A stretch of DNA of 64,000 nt from Oreohelix idahoensis (GCA_024509875.1 JAMPIV010019859.1:1-64000), one strand, 5' to 3'. Shown: positions 20,600 through 32,866, counted from the stretch's first letter. Program-made: numbers and translations. Notes: generated from the sequence alone by a model not told the origin.

Positions 20600-21662
20600 A
20601 TAAATGCGCACTTTTTTTCTTCTTCTTTCTTCTTTGATCCATAACCGCCAACCGTCAAAGCAGTCAGTGGACATCACGCCTGGTGGCGTCTTGTAGGGCA
20701 GTAACAAATTGATTCCACTTTGCTCGATCGGCGGCCATCCTTCGTACAGTGTCCCAACTCTGGTTCATTCTTTGCATCTCGGCTTCCACAGTTCTCCGCC
20801 AAGTTGTTTTTGGTCGGCCTCTCTTTCGCTTTCCCTCGGAGGTCCATAGCAAGGCTGTTCTTGTGATGGTATCAGGGTCCCTTCTGAGGACGTGGCCAAC
20901 CCAACTCCAGCGTCTCCCAGCTATGATGGTGTGCATGTCCTCATGTTTACTCCGAATAAGTAGTTTTTGGTTGCTGATGGTATTCGGCCAAAAGATTCGG
21001 ATAATTTTTCTTAGGCAGATTGTGTGGAAGGAGGACAGTTTCGACATTTCCTTTTCTGTTACTCTCCAGCATTCCGCACCATAGAGAAACACAGAAAGTA
21101 CACAGCTCTCATACAGTCTTAATTTAGTGTTTGTGCTGTACTGGGAAGACTTCCAAATGTTATTGAGAATAGCAAAGGCTGTTCTCGCTTTATTCATTCT
21201 GTTGTTAATGTCCTTGCTTGTTCCTCCGCCATGTGTTACTATGCATCCTAGGTAAGTAGATGTGTCTGTCCGTTCTAATTTCTGGTTCCTTATTGTTATT
21301 GGCTCAGGATTGCCCAGATTTATTGTCATGACCTCTGTCTTCTTCAGATTGATGTTCAGACCAACCTGCTGGCCATACTTATTCAGTCTATTATTTTTTT
21401 CTTGGATGTGTTGATGTGAATGCACGAGTAGTGCAATGTCATCTGCAAATTTACGGTCTTCCAGTGTAGAAACCGTTGTCCATCTAATTCCTCTTGGACT
21501 GTCCTCTGTTGTCTGGCGCATTACCCAATAAATGGCTGTCAAAAATAATGTTGTTGATTCGGGGCATCCCTGTCGTACACCTGTTTTCACTTCGAAAGTT
21601 AGATTACTCACTTTATTTGCTGTGTAGTAAATGCTCAGATCTGTATTATTTACGCAATACAC
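20600..21662 (-). pseudogene. 5'-truncated LINE: RT C-terminal half
   Basis: A 332-codon minus-strand frame (21662 to 20664) with RT motif GVRQGCPESTTLF, the catalytic box FADDIALL, then a long C-terminal part ending KRKRGRPKTTWRRTVEAEMQ. This tail is typical of several non-LTR families. Endonuclease and the first RT blocks are missing, as expected from 5' truncation on target-primed insertion. The 3' end (GACTGCTTTGACGGTTGGCGG followed by GAAGAAG repeats) recurs at 40160-40190, so this is a family. The open frame itself lacks stops. Confidence 0.75.
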
Positions 21663-21814
21663 ATATTTGAGAAAACTAATCTCTTAAACTGTATTTTTCC
21701 TGATGGGAACTGCATATGTGTGGCATGGTTGTTATGGGGGTTGCAATTTCGGAAAGGTTGGTAACCTCTGTCATAGCATATACTGCCGTAGGGGAATGAA
21801 GAGTTACGGACTTC

Positions 21815-22300
21815 ACAAACTTAAGTCTCAGTGGCTAAGAGGTATGGTGTCCGCCTCGAATTCTAGAAGTACCGGGTTCGATTCCCAATTGAGGGAATAT
21901 AATTTATGGAAATTTGTTTTTCAGAAGCAGTGGTTCATATGATGTCATACTCCCCTCTGGTCTCCTTGGTAATGAGATCGGATGCCTAGCATTCTCGGAT
22001 AAGGGAGAAAAAATAGTAGTTCCGGTGTGTAAGTTGGCACGTTAAAAATCCCACGGTACTTGGAAATCGTAAAGAGTAGGCCTATCAGGCCGCTGCCCTC
22101 GGAAAATTTAAAAATTTGAAACCTACCCACCACAAAAATATTTATGGAATATGTGATTCCTGTGTACACACACTGAGATTCTCGCTGGTGCGACGGAGTA
22201 CGCACACTGTGCTGAGATCGTCCATGTGTGATCTAAGGGAGCAGATCGGGAAGAGTTGTCTGTGTGAAATGAAGATAGTCCTTAAAACGAAACCAAACCA
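21815..22300 (+). mobile_element. tRNA-derived SINE (second family)
   Basis: The A-box TGGCTAAGAGG at 21832-21842 and B-box GGGTTCGATTCCC at 21874-21886 have tRNA-like spacing. A body containing GGCACGTTAAAAATCCCACGG and GTAAAGAGTAGGC follows, a motif frequent in invertebrate SINE bodies. An A/C-rich tail precedes the minisatellite. Exact ends are uncertain. Confidence 0.6.
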
Positions 22301-22308
22301 AAGTGTGG

Positions 22309-22603
22309 TCTCTCTACATGATTTATCTCTCTACATGATTTATCTCTCTACATGATTTATCTCTGTACATGATTTATCTCTCTACATGATTTATCTCTCT
22401 ACATGATTTATCTCTCTCTACATGATTTATCTCTCTACATGATTTATCTCTCTACATGATTTATCTCTCTCTACATGATTTATCTCTCTACATGATTTAT
22501 CTCTCTACATGATTTATCTCTCTACATGATTTATTTCTCTACATGATTTATCTCTCTACATGATTTATTTCTCTACATGATTTATCTCTCTACATGATTT
22601 ATC
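22309..22603. repeat. 17-bp minisatellite
   Basis: About 17 nearly perfect units of TCTCTACATGATTTATC, with a few carrying an extra TC or a C-to-T change. High identity indicates recent expansion. Confidence 0.95.
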
Positions 22604-23341
22604 ACGATGTAGTGTCTATAATTTTTCTGATGTCATCATCTCTCATTCTGTCTGTCCTGGTAACATTAATGGCTCTCATTAAGCAGCTCATCGCATAAGA
22701 CAATAAGAAGGGATTTTTCTCTCTCTCTCTCTGGTGCTCTGGTCGGGGACGATGTTTGACACTGAGAGCAGCGAATGGGTAAAAAACCAACTCTCGTTTT
22801 TGTGAGATGGATTGACCAGTTGCCGCTTTTCGCTGACTTTTTACTTCCCTAACTCAAGAGTGTACGACTGGTTAAGCAGTTAGAGACTGGTGGGACAGTT
22901 AACGGGTTCCTGGATGCAAAATACTGGTAGCGTTACGCCTCAGTTCACCCAACAGCAAAATGGCTATCTGAATCTGTTGTTGACTTAGCGAAGGCAAAGG
23001 CAGTGCTGTAGAGAGCTGGTCACTACATCTCATAATGAAGCTGGTACTAGTATTGTGAACTCTCTAACAGTTCTCTCCCCTAAGGTAGTTTCTTCTATCG
23101 GACTACTGTAACTTTTAAACTCAAGATCAGAGTCCGGTACGCATCTACCGCTGGCTGGACTGGAGCGTGCCGCTACCACGTTTTGAACCTGGAACCCGGT
23201 AAATCTAACATGTCAGCCAATCGAAAGCTCATTACAAAATGTACGTGTCACAATTTGAATTCGTCTTATTATCATTCATATAGATGAAGTTTACAAAGAT
23301 GATTCATGAAACCAACCGTGCCTTTGAGAAGTTTAATGTTA
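22604..23341. other. unassigned DNA before hAT element
   Basis: A short (CT)n run near 22720-22732. Nothing else recognised. Confidence 0.5.
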
Positions 23342-24052
23342 CACTATACCAGGGGTCGGCAATCTACGGCACGCGTGCCAAGCGTGGCACGTGAAACGAT
23401 TTTTATTGGCACGCTGAGTGAATTAAAATACTGTACAGTATATGATCTCATTTTAAAAAAATGAATTTTTAATTAAATAGAAGCATATAATTCTTTTAAA
23501 GCTATACCTGTTTTTACAACCCTTCAAAACGAAAGTTTTTAGACATTGGAGGTAAGAATATGCGATCTGATGCAAACTAAAGGCCTGATCATACTATACT
23601 GCACGTAAGTCTTCGTTTTTACGGACCGTTTCCGAGAACAAACATTCTTCAACGAATTTCAATGGGAGTGGTTATACTTTGCGGCGCCCAGCTAGTCTGG
23701 CGTCTACCAACTACCGTAGTTTGCAGGATGAGATTCTTGAAAAGAATCCCAAGCGAATTTTGACGAGCAAGCGGAGACGTAATATCATAATTACGCAATA
23801 GTGTCTGGCTAGCGCCTGGACGAGCGTATTTATTTCGTTTTCGCTCGCAGTTGTAAGTTGTTGACTCCCAGTGTGAGTTTGGAGCAACAATGACTGACCT
23901 CGAGGAAGTTATATTTCCGTCCTATCCTTCCCCTCTCTCCCGACCACCACCACCTCTACAGTTCTCACGGCAGTCGCATACTCATGCCCGTACAGTCCGT
24001 TGACCGCAGCACAAAAGTTGGTGTTGTTATTAAGTAATACGGTGCCGTTAAA

Positions 24053-24177
24053 ATGACTCAAAAAAGACAAAAACTTGATATACGCTCGTTTCAATACTTT
24101 TGGACAAACGAATATGGATTCATATAACAAAAGGATCGTGCTATTTGTGCTTTATGTTATGAAAGTGTCGTGTGCCG
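24053..24177 (+). pseudogene. hAT transposase, N-terminal part
   Basis: Starts at ATG 24053 and encodes the beginning of a BED-type zinc finger, with the Cys pair in CALCYES just before the break. A TAA at codon 25 (24125-24127) interrupts it. The rest of the finger (SVQRHYQTKH) resumes at 32867 beyond the inserted gypsy element, whose 5-bp duplication TGCCG lies at 24173-24177. Confidence 0.8.
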
Positions 24178-26508
24178 TGTCGCGAGAGGTTTCTTAATTT
24201 ATGAAGAATAAGACAACCAGGTGTATCAGGTGATACTAGGATAGTTGCCAGAGAAGAGTCTGGTCTTAAAAGAAATACCCCATTCTCAGAAAAGAGCAAT
24301 AGGTATAAAGTCAGGCTGTAAAGAATTTATGGCCGAGATAGTAATATTCAGTACCAGAATTCTATGGTGCCCCTCTCAGAATTATACCTATGGGCTGTTA
24401 TAGTATCTAGGGGATTTAATTAAATTCAAAGTAATTCAAGCTGACATAAAGTAATAAAAACAGTGCACTACAATTTATTAATTTTATTTATGTACAGTCA
24501 TCTGTTTAGTTTGTTTGTGTAAACACAAACCCTAAAAAATAAAAACACACTGATGATGTTGCATGTATCTACACCAAATAAAAGTCAATCACTAAAAATA
24601 AAGTCTTTTCCTAGTTGTTAAGGCTCCCTTGTTATGAAAAGTCTTAGTGCAACTAATCCTCTGGAACCAATGTTAATGATGGTACTTGAATTTATCTTCA
24701 GTATTAGGGGAAGGGATATTGACAACTGTCATAATGACTTCACTGTTCTGATATCACTTGACTTCACAATATGTCTATGTTAAGTAGCTTTTGAAAATGT
24801 CACACTGACTACAATGTTATTGAGATCACTTGAGTTCAAACTATTTCTATGTTATGTAGCTTCCAGACTAATTTACTCATCACTGTTTTCATCACTACTA
24901 ATATAACCGGGTGTGGTACGCCAATGCTCTGCGAGTCAGTCTTGTCTAATAGGACTTAACTTCTTCGCTTCCGCCTTTTCCTTGAAGCCAGAATATAAGA
25001 TGGAGAAGCCCAACACTGAGGGTCCCCACTCTTCCAACTGATGTAGGTACAGGGTGCTTGTTTAAATCATACACCGCTAGGTACAACACCAATGTTCTTC
25101 TCTGCTACAAGATGAGTGACAGGATACCTCTGACCTGAAATGTAATAGGTCTTACATAGCATCTGGCTCTAAAATCCTCCTACCCAGATTGTAGATTAGT
25201 GAGGCAGTTCAGAATAAGTGATGATAACACAGGAAAGGTAGACTCAGTCAGTGACAAATAGGTTTATGCAATAATATAACAACATTACAACACATACTTT
25301 CCTAATATGTCCATGACCGACATCCCCAAAACTGCATAGGCCTTATGGTGAGTGTTGAGTGTCTAAATAAGTTTTATGCAATAATATAACACAGCATTAC
25401 AACACACACACTTTCCCAATATGTCCAGGATTGACATCATTAACTGCACAGGCCTTACGGCGAGTGTTGAGTGTATAGGTCTACTCAAACAATACATTAA
25501 ATTTACAATCTTTCCTGTTTTACTGGTTCCTGATAGTATTGTCTAGTCCAGCAATCAGAAAAGGCTTTAAAGGCTTCTAAAACTAACAACCTTCATTCCA
25601 TCCGGCCTTAGTTTAAATGTCGAACATAATTTATACAGCACAAAGCAGCTTTCCTTCTATGAATCACACAATGAGATTTTACACACACAATCACTTCCCT
25701 TAAACACTAGTAATTAATATTATACATATTATGACTTAATTCTCTTACCCACAATCTCAGATTCAACAGGCTTTTCATAAACCCATGCAGTCTGCTTCAC
25801 TGGCAAATGGCGAAGGAGCTGCGGTAGAATCTGATTCTGTCCTCTGACGAATTTGGTTCTGGCGGTTCAAGAGAAATATTCCAGATTTGTTTCCCTTTTT
25901 ATTACAGGTCGCGGGCGAACGGAAGACAAGCGATTCCATTGGCTGGCTGGGTCAATTTATGTTTACCAAAATTTCAGTAAAACCACCACTTTTTGCCCGA
26001 TCTGTCGATCTGACAAAACTCCGATAATTTATTCTTCCGGTGTTTCGCAACCGATTCCTTCCATCCAGGTCTTGTTTAAACCGGCCAATTGGGCGCTACC
26101 ATTTAAACACACTAACCTTTTTCTGCCTCCCTTGTAGCCTTTGCAATCACAGTTGAAACCGGGGAAACCAGCCTGCGCTCTAAGTTATTACTGCATGTAA
26201 TCACTCATAACTCCTGTGTCCATGCTTCTACAACTTAAATCCATGTATCTAATGAAAGTTTAAGATTCCTGGTATTTCACTGTGCTCACTGCTCCGAGGG
26301 ACATACCTTATCTTTTGACCTGAAGTCACAAATACATATTCACGTTAACACAGATTCCATCCAGCTATCCTGCAGCCTACGGTTCCCGAGACCGGTTTAC
26401 AGCTCGTGCAGCGATTGGTCGAAAACATTTGTTGACATATTTCGATATAGGTAGGCAAGGTAGGCTCTCGTTAATTGCCCTTAGATATTGGTTCAGGACT
26501 ACGCTACA
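24178..26508 (-). repeat. 3' LTR of gypsy element 2 (2331 bp)
   Basis: Matches 30665-32861 but retains about 150 bp (near 25440-25570) lost in the other copy. Very long for a gypsy LTR. It contains a 94-codon frame on the opposite strand at 25853-26137, repeated at 32206-32490. Confidence 0.9.
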
Positions 26509-26633
26509 GATAGCCCCCCAATTTTTAAGCGAGAGATTTATGTCGAGCTTCAATCTGAGACCAATAACGAGGCAATCATCCAGCCGGAATCTATTCTTCC
26601 CTCTTTCCATCCTGGTTCGGATCAGATGGGTGC

Positions 26634-29600
26634 CTACTCAGAAAAATCTGCCCCTACATTCTGAGATCCAGGGATATACTCAATCGTAAAGGAGTATGGC
26701 TGAATTAAAAGAGACCACCTCAACAATTTCGCGTTACAATGGCGAGTTTGTGCGAGAAATACCAGTGGCTGGTGATCACATTGAACCACGAAATGTCTAC
26801 CATAAAGATAAGTCTGAAACTTTTTTATGGCCCAGACCAACGCCAAACATTCTCTCTCAACCGTTGAGTAGTTCCTCTCAGCCTTATTTAATCTGCGGCT
26901 GGCATAAACAACTGGGAATAACTCTCCAGGCTGTGCCTGAGATCCTTGCAGTAAAGTGGCACCTATCCCAATATTGCTCGCATCAGTCCTAACCACAAAT
27001 TCCTGATTGATGTCTGGCAGTCTCAAAATAGGCCTACTGGTGAGTTTTTCTTTTAGCTCGGTATATGCCTTCTCACATCCCGCTGTCCACTCAACTCTGT
27101 CTGGTTTCCCTTTCTTGGTTAAATCAGTCAATGGAGCACTCAAAGTGTTAAAATCACGGATATACTTTTGATAAAATCCGCATAAGGATACAAAAGATCT
27201 CACATCCTTCTTTGTTTGCGGTCTTGATGCTTTTTGCAACTTTTCTAAATTCTTGGGGTCAGGTGTCATGTTTCCTTGATACACTGTATGACCCAAAAAT
27301 TCCAGTTCCTGGCACCCAGCACAACATTTTGTGGGGCGAGCGGTCAATCCTGTCTCTCTGAGTCTGTCCAACAACCTTTCCAGAGATGATATGTGTTCCT
27401 CAAATGTCTCTGTTGCTATGAGGATATCATCCATAAAATTGAGGATAGCTGAGTTTTGTAAGGGATCGAGTAACTTCCTCATCATCCTGGAGAATACACT
27501 TGGAGCGTTTTTCAAACCAAAAGGCAATACATTAAATTGATAATGCCCCTTCGAAGTGCTAAAGGCCAGTAATGGTCTGATTTCCGGCTTGACAGGAATC
27601 TGATAATACCCCTTACTCAGATCCACTTTGGAGAAATACTTTGCCTTATTCAATCTTGCGAACAGTTGATTTGTGTCAGGTAATGGATCTGCTTGTGACT
27701 CTGTTATGGCATTCAGCTTTCTATAGTCAATGCAGAGTCGATGTTCGCCGGTTGCTTTCCTCAGCAAAACTACACTAGCGCTGTAAGGCGATTCTGATTC
27801 TGAAATGATGTTTTCCTTCAACAAGTATTCTATTTCTTCTTTCAATGCCTGTGCCTTGGCGAAGGGTATAGGATAAGTTTTCATGCAGATCGGTGTTGGG
27901 TCTAAAATTTTTATGTCATATTCTAGTAAGTATGTGCGCCCCGGTTTGTCCGTTAGCACATCTGCATGGGTTTCTAGCACTTTCCTAACCTGCTCCCTCT
28001 GTCCTTTCGTCAGGTGAGTACTAATTTTCGCATGCTCGAACGTTTCACAAGGCCTCAAAGGATACTCGTATGAGGTGAGAGGTTCGCTCTTCATTTCCGT
28101 AGCAATGGCCAGTGTCATAAGATGGGCACTTTCAGATGCAGCTCGATCATAATACTTCTTGAGTAAGTTAATATGATAGACTTTCTCTTTCCCCTTCTTG
28201 TCTATTTTATAGTTGGTTCTAGACAGTTTCTCTAGAACAGTATAAGGGCCCTGCCATCCTATTTGCAGTTTGTTGTTACTGCTGGGTAAGAGAAGAAGCA
28301 CCTTCTCTCCAACCGCAAGTTCTCTATCCTTAGCCCTCTTGTTGAAGTAAGCAGCATGTTTCCTTCTGGCTTTACGAAGATTGTCATTGGCTAACTTCCA
28401 GCCAGTTTTAAGACGAGATGTCAACTCGTTCACATACTGATATGATGAGGTTACAGTCTCTTCTGCTTTCTCATCAGTCCATGTCCGCAGCAATGCTTCC
28501 AGTGGACCTTTTATGGGCCGGCCAAATAACAACGTTGCCGGAGCCATTCCTGTTGAACTGTGTGGGACTTCCCGGTATGCAAACAAAGCAGCCGGTAAGT
28601 AGAGATCCCAAGTATCAGGTGTCTCATGTGCCAGTTTTCTCAGGATAGAAATGAGCGTACCGTTGAACCGCTCTACCTGACCGTTCCCTTGTGCGTGATA
28701 GGGAGAACAATGAAAATGCCTGGCTTGAAAGATCCTGAATACTTCCTCAGTTAGCTTCCCCTTGAACTGAGAACCATTGTCAGTCAAGATTTGGTGGGGG
28801 AAACCTAACCTTGTGAATATCGCAAGAAGTGCCTCTACCACATGTTTAGAGTCTATTGAAGACATGGCTACTGCCTCTCCCCACATAGAACATGTGTCTA
28901 CTAGAGTTAGAATGTAACTATTCCTCCTCTTGGTCCTAGTGAGAGGTCGCACAATATCCACAGCAACTCTTTCAAAAGGAGTCCCCATGATCGGCATTTC
29001 TCCTAGAGTTGCAGGTGCCGTCCAATGCTTTGGAGCTACACGTTGGCATTCTGGACAGGATTTAACATATCTTTTTATATCTTCTGTAATCCCTGGCCAG
29101 AAATAGTGACAGGCTATCCGTTGTCCAGTGGCACCAATTCCCATGTGTCCACTAAATGGTATAGCGTGTCCTAGCTCCATAACCTTTGCTCTATACAAAG
29201 ATGGTACCACTAGCTGTCCATGCCCATTGTGGTCTGTTCCAGCTTTTCTATACAGTAATCCATTCTTCATGTAAAACTCACCTTTGGTTGGGGGGTTATG
29301 GGCTTTTGGCAATTTGCCAAAACAAAGCTTTAATGAGCTATCTTCAGCCTGAGCCTTTTTCATCTCCTCTGGATGAGTGTTTATTGGACTGTCCTCCTCT
29401 TTCCTGAAGCTTGACCTGGTCTGTACTGCTGCCATGACTACAGGTTTTTCTGGATCTCCTAAGAACACATATCTGCAACCCAGTATCAGCGGGTAGATAG
29501 GTTCATCAATTACTGCTGCGCGTATCACTCCTTCCACATAACGAGATACCACATTGATCCTTGCTATGGGAAGTGTCATGGATGCAATCTCCTTTGTTGC

Positions 29601-29861
29601 CCCTTGAATCTCCACTGTTTCTGTGGTATATTGATCAGGGTGCACTAGAGTAGAACTCACGACCGAGTCGAAGTCCAAACCTGTCTCATATAAACATATC
29701 ACACTAGTGCCATTCACGGTCACCAGTTCTTTTACAGGTGGGTGGTGGAGGCCATTCTGACTCACTGTCAGTTCCTGCCTATCCCTACTCCCTGTTTTCA
29801 AACATGCAGCATGACGAGGAGTGTTTTTCTTCCTACAGTCCAACGTGTTGTGGTTATTCAT
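26634..29861 (-). CDS. gypsy pol: protease-integrase-RT-RNase H
   Basis: An uninterrupted 1075-codon frame. The true reading continues upstream into the Gag knuckle, so the first Met is not the start. Residues 45-150: a protease-like domain in which the active-site triad reads ETG (LYETGLD) where DTG/DSG is normal. Residues 228-275: HHCC zinc domain. Residues 295-420: DDE core with VAVDIVRP, LTDNGSQF and GQVERFNGTL. Then GPY/F (GWQGPYTVLEK), RT with LPFGLKNAPSVF and the FMDD box, and RNase H (VVRTDASNIGIGATLLQ, ERECLALVWAIK). The frame ends near SQNVGADFSE. Integrase precedes RT as in Gmr1-like elements. Only the protease triad is suspect. Confidence 0.9.
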   Translation of the reverse strand: MNNHNTLDCRKKNTPRHAACLKTGSRDRQELTVSQNGLHHPPVKELVTVNGTSVICLYETGLDFDSVVSSTLVHPDQYTTETVEIQGATKEIASMTLPIARINVVSRYVEGVIRAAVIDEPIYPLILGCRYVFLGDPEKPVVMAAVQTRSSFRKEEDSPINTHPEEMKKAQAEDSSLKLCFGKLPKAHNPPTKGEFYMKNGLLYRKAGTDHNGHGQLVVPSLYRAKVMELGHAIPFSGHMGIGATGQRIACHYFWPGITEDIKRYVKSCPECQRVAPKHWTAPATLGEMPIMGTPFERVAVDIVRPLTRTKRRNSYILTLVDTCSMWGEAVAMSSIDSKHVVEALLAIFTRLGFPHQILTDNGSQFKGKLTEEVFRIFQARHFHCSPYHAQGNGQVERFNGTLISILRKLAHETPDTWDLYLPAALFAYREVPHSSTGMAPATLLFGRPIKGPLEALLRTWTDEKAEETVTSSYQYVNELTSRLKTGWKLANDNLRKARRKHAAYFNKRAKDRELAVGEKVLLLLPSSNNKLQIGWQGPYTVLEKLSRTNYKIDKKGKEKVYHINLLKKYYDRAASESAHLMTLAIATEMKSEPLTSYEYPLRPCETFEHAKISTHLTKGQREQVRKVLETHADVLTDKPGRTYLLEYDIKILDPTPICMKTYPIPFAKAQALKEEIEYLLKENIISESESPYSASVVLLRKATGEHRLCIDYRKLNAITESQADPLPDTNQLFARLNKAKYFSKVDLSKGYYQIPVKPEIRPLLAFSTSKGHYQFNVLPFGLKNAPSVFSRMMRKLLDPLQNSAILNFMDDILIATETFEEHISSLERLLDRLRETGLTARPTKCCAGCQELEFLGHTVYQGNMTPDPKNLEKLQKASRPQTKKDVRSFVSLCGFYQKYIRDFNTLSAPLTDLTKKGKPDRVEWTAGCEKAYTELKEKLTSRPILRLPDINQEFVVRTDASNIGIGATLLQGSQAQPGELFPVVYASRRLNKAERNYSTVERECLALVWAIKKFQTYLYGRHFVVQCDHQPLVFLAQTRHCNAKLLRWSLLIQPYSFTIEYIPGSQNVGADFSE

Positions 29862-30390
29862 TTTGCAAATTTTGCACCACTTTTCTTTCTTTTTGTAAGG
29901 TTTCCTATCCGGAAATTGTGGGTTCCTATCCTTAGTATCATATCCTGGCCTGTATTTGGTTGCATTGTCCTTTTGATCAAACTTATTATGAGTTTGGGGT
30001 TGCTTAACTCCCTCCTATTTCTTTTTACTCCCTTGAGTCAGGGATTGAGCCAGGTGGTGGCTCTCGGCATATGCGATTATGTCAGCCAACCTGTCTCTTT
30101 TGTTCGCAATTAGGAACTTCTTAGTTTCTGGGGTTATGGAATCCAATAGTTGTTCAATCAACATCATTTCCTTTAGCCCCTCGACCTGGTTGAACCCTTC
30201 TTTCCACAGCCTCCAATTGCAGTTTCTTATTCTCTTTCTCAGCTTCCGCTTGTCGTGCTAACTGCTTACCTTCCCTTTCTGTGAATTTATCGCATTCAGT
30301 CGTAACATACTGGATCAGAAGATCACCAGTCATCCCAAGCTCTTTCCCCACTTGCAGTGTTGCTGACCTGAACTTTACTAAATCTGCCAT
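29838..30390 (-). pseudogene. gag of element 2, capsid deleted
   Basis: Starts at 30390 with MADLVKFRSATLQVGKELGM, the same Gag start as the copies at 52154 and 60595. After a short coiled coil the reading jumps to the region just before the zinc knuckle, so the capsid core is missing. The knuckle CKICKMNNHNTLDC (CX2CX4HX4C) straddles 29840-29880 and runs in frame into pol. A stop lies near 30016. Such a Gag should not assemble. Confidence 0.75.
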
Positions 30391-30645
30391 GGCAAGGTTG
30401 TAATTTAGTTGCAACCAATACAAAGTAAAAAAAAATTATTTGCCAATATAATTAGTCACTTAATCAAATTAATTTCTTAATTAATTAATTAATGACTGAT
30501 TTCGCGTCACATGTACCACACCTTAATTTGTACTCAATGGTACTCAAAATCTATTTCTTAACCTGCCCTACCAAAAATTTACTATCAAAAATTTCCCACT
30601 TGACAGCACTAAAAGGTAACAGCAGGCTCAGAATATACAGGAACA

Positions 30646-30663
30646 ATCCCGGACGAGCCCCCA
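30646..30663 (-). promoter_or_regulatory. primer binding site, tRNA-Pro
   Basis: On the minus strand TGGGGGCTCGTCCGGGAT lies one base inside the 5' LTR. It is the standard 18-base complement of tRNA-Pro, the same as in several retroviruses. Confidence 0.9.
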
Positions 30664-30664
30664 G

Positions 30665-32861
30665 TGTCGCGAGAGGTTTCTTAATTTATGAAGAATAAGA
30701 CAACCAGGTGTATCAGGTGATACTAGGATAGTTGCCAGAGAAGAGTCTGGTCTTAAAAGAAATACCCCATTCTCAGAAAAGAGCAATGGTGTATAGAGTT
30801 CATAGGTATAAAGTCAGGCTGTAAAGAATTTCTGGCCGAGATAGTAATATTCAGTACCAGAATTCTATGGTGCCCCTCTCAGAATTATACCTATGGGCTG
30901 TTATAGTATCTAGGGGATTTAATTAAATTCAAAGTAATTCAAGCTGACATAAAGTAATAAAAACAGTGCACTACAATTTATTAATTTTATTTATGTACAG
31001 TCATCTGTTAGTTTGTTTGTGTAAACACAAACCCTAAAAAAAAAAACACACACTGATGATGTTGCATGTATCTACACCAAATAAAAGTCAATCACTAAAA
31101 ATAAAGTCTTTTCCTAGTTGTTAAGGCTCCCTTGTTATGAAAAGTCTTAGTGCAACTAATCCTCTGGAACCAATGTTAATGATGGTACTTGAATTTATCT
31201 TCAGTATTAGGGGAAGGGATATTGACAACTGTCATAATGACTTCACTGTTCTGATATCACTTGACTTCACAATATGTCTATGTTATGTAGCTTTTGAAAA
31301 TGTCATACTGACTACAATGTTATTGAGATCACTTGAGTTCAAACTATTTCTATGTTATGTAGCTTCCAGACTAATTTACTCATCACTGTTTTCATCACTA
31401 CTAATATAACCGGGTGTGGTACGCCAATGCTCTGCGAGTCAGTCTTGTCTAATAGGACTTAACTTCTTCGCTTCCGCCTTTTCCTTGAAGCCAGAATATA
31501 AGATGGAGAAGCCAAACACTGAGGGTCCCCACTCTTCCAACTGATGTAGGTACAGGGTGCTTGTTTAAATCATACACCGCTAGGTACAACAACAATGTTC
31601 TTCTCTGCTACAAGATGAGTGACAGGATACCTCTTACCTGAAATGTAATAGGTCTTACATAGCATCTGGCTCTAAAATCCTCCTACCCAGATTGTAGATT
31701 AGTGAGGCAGTTCAGAATAAGTGATGATAACACAGGAAAGGTAGACTCAGTCAGTGACAAATAGGTTTATGCAATAATATAACAACATTACAACACATAC
31801 TTTCCTAATATGTCCATGACCGACATCCCCAAAACTGCATAGGCCTTATGGTGAGTGTTGAGTGTCTAAATAAGTTTTATGCAATAATATAACACAGCAT
31901 TACAACACACACACTTTCCCAATAGGCTTCTAAAACTAACAACCTTCATTCCATCCGGCCTTAGTTTAAATGTCGAACATAATTTATACAGCACAAAGCA
32001 GCTTTCCTTCTATGAATCACACAATGAGATTTTACACACACAATCACTTCCCTTAAACACTAGTAATTAATATTATACATATTATGACTTAATTCTCTTA
32101 CCCACAATCTCAGATTCAACAGGCTTTTCATAAACCCATGCAGTCTGCTTCACTGGCAAATGGCGAAGGAGCTGCGGTAGAATCTGATTCTGTCCTCTGA
32201 CGAATTTGGTTCTGGCGGTTCAAGAGAAATATTCCAGATTTGTTTCCCTTTTTATTACAGGTCGCGGGCGAACGGAAGACAAGCGATTCCATTGGCTGGC
32301 TGGGTCAGTTTTTGTTTACCAAAATTTCAGTAAAACCACCACTTTTTGCCCGATCTGTCGATCTGACAAAACTCCGATAATTTATTCTTCCGGTGTTTCC
32401 CAACCGATTCCTTCCATCCAGGTCTTGTTTAAACCGGCCAATTGGGCGCTACCATTTAAACACACTAACCTTTTTCTGCCTCCCTTGTAGCCTTTGCAAT
32501 CACAGTTGAAACCGGGGAAACCAGCCTGCGCTCTAAGTTATTACTGCATGTAATCACTCATAACTCCAGTGTCCATGCTTCTACAACTTAAATCCATGTA
32601 TCTAATGAAAGTTTAAGATTCCTGGTATTTCACTGTGCTCACTGTTCCGAGGGACATACCTTATCTTTTGACCTGAAGTCACAAATACATATTCACGTTA
32701 ACACAGATTCCATCCAGCTATCCTGCAGCCTACGGTTCCCGAGACCGGTTTACAGCTCGTGCAGCGATTGGTCGAAAACATTTGTTGACATATTTCGATA
32801 TAGGTAGGCAAGGTAGGCTCTCGTTAATTGCCCTTAGATATTGGTTCAGGACTACGCTACA
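30665..32861 (-). repeat. 5' LTR of gypsy element 2 (2197 bp)
   Basis: Same sequence as 24178-26508 apart from one deletion of about 150 bp and a few substitutions. It is followed on the right by TGCCG and the resumed hAT transposase. Confidence 0.9.
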
Positions 32862-32866
32862 TGCCG

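Larger units (their letters stand above)
24178..32861 (-). mobile_element. Ty3/gypsy element 2, nested in hAT, integrase-before-RT
   Basis: Read from the minus strand: 5' LTR 32861-30665, tRNA-Pro primer site, a damaged gag, then one long pol frame, then 3' LTR 26508-24178. The target duplication TGCCG is exact at 24173-24177 and 32862-32866. The LTRs begin TGTAGCG and end GCGACA and look about 99% identical by eye outside one deletion of about 150 bp in the right copy (junction near 31924) and a small insertion near 30788. It is therefore young and postdates the hAT. Confidence 0.95.

Noticed and set aside
20749..21084. 111-codon plus frame
   Set aside because: Antisense of the LINE RT C-terminus.
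21822..21900. tRNA gene
   Set aside because: A and B boxes are present, but the acceptor and other stems do not close and a SINE body follows.
22309..22603. CRISPR-like array
   Set aside because: Units are contiguous 17-mers with no unique spacers, in a eukaryotic context.
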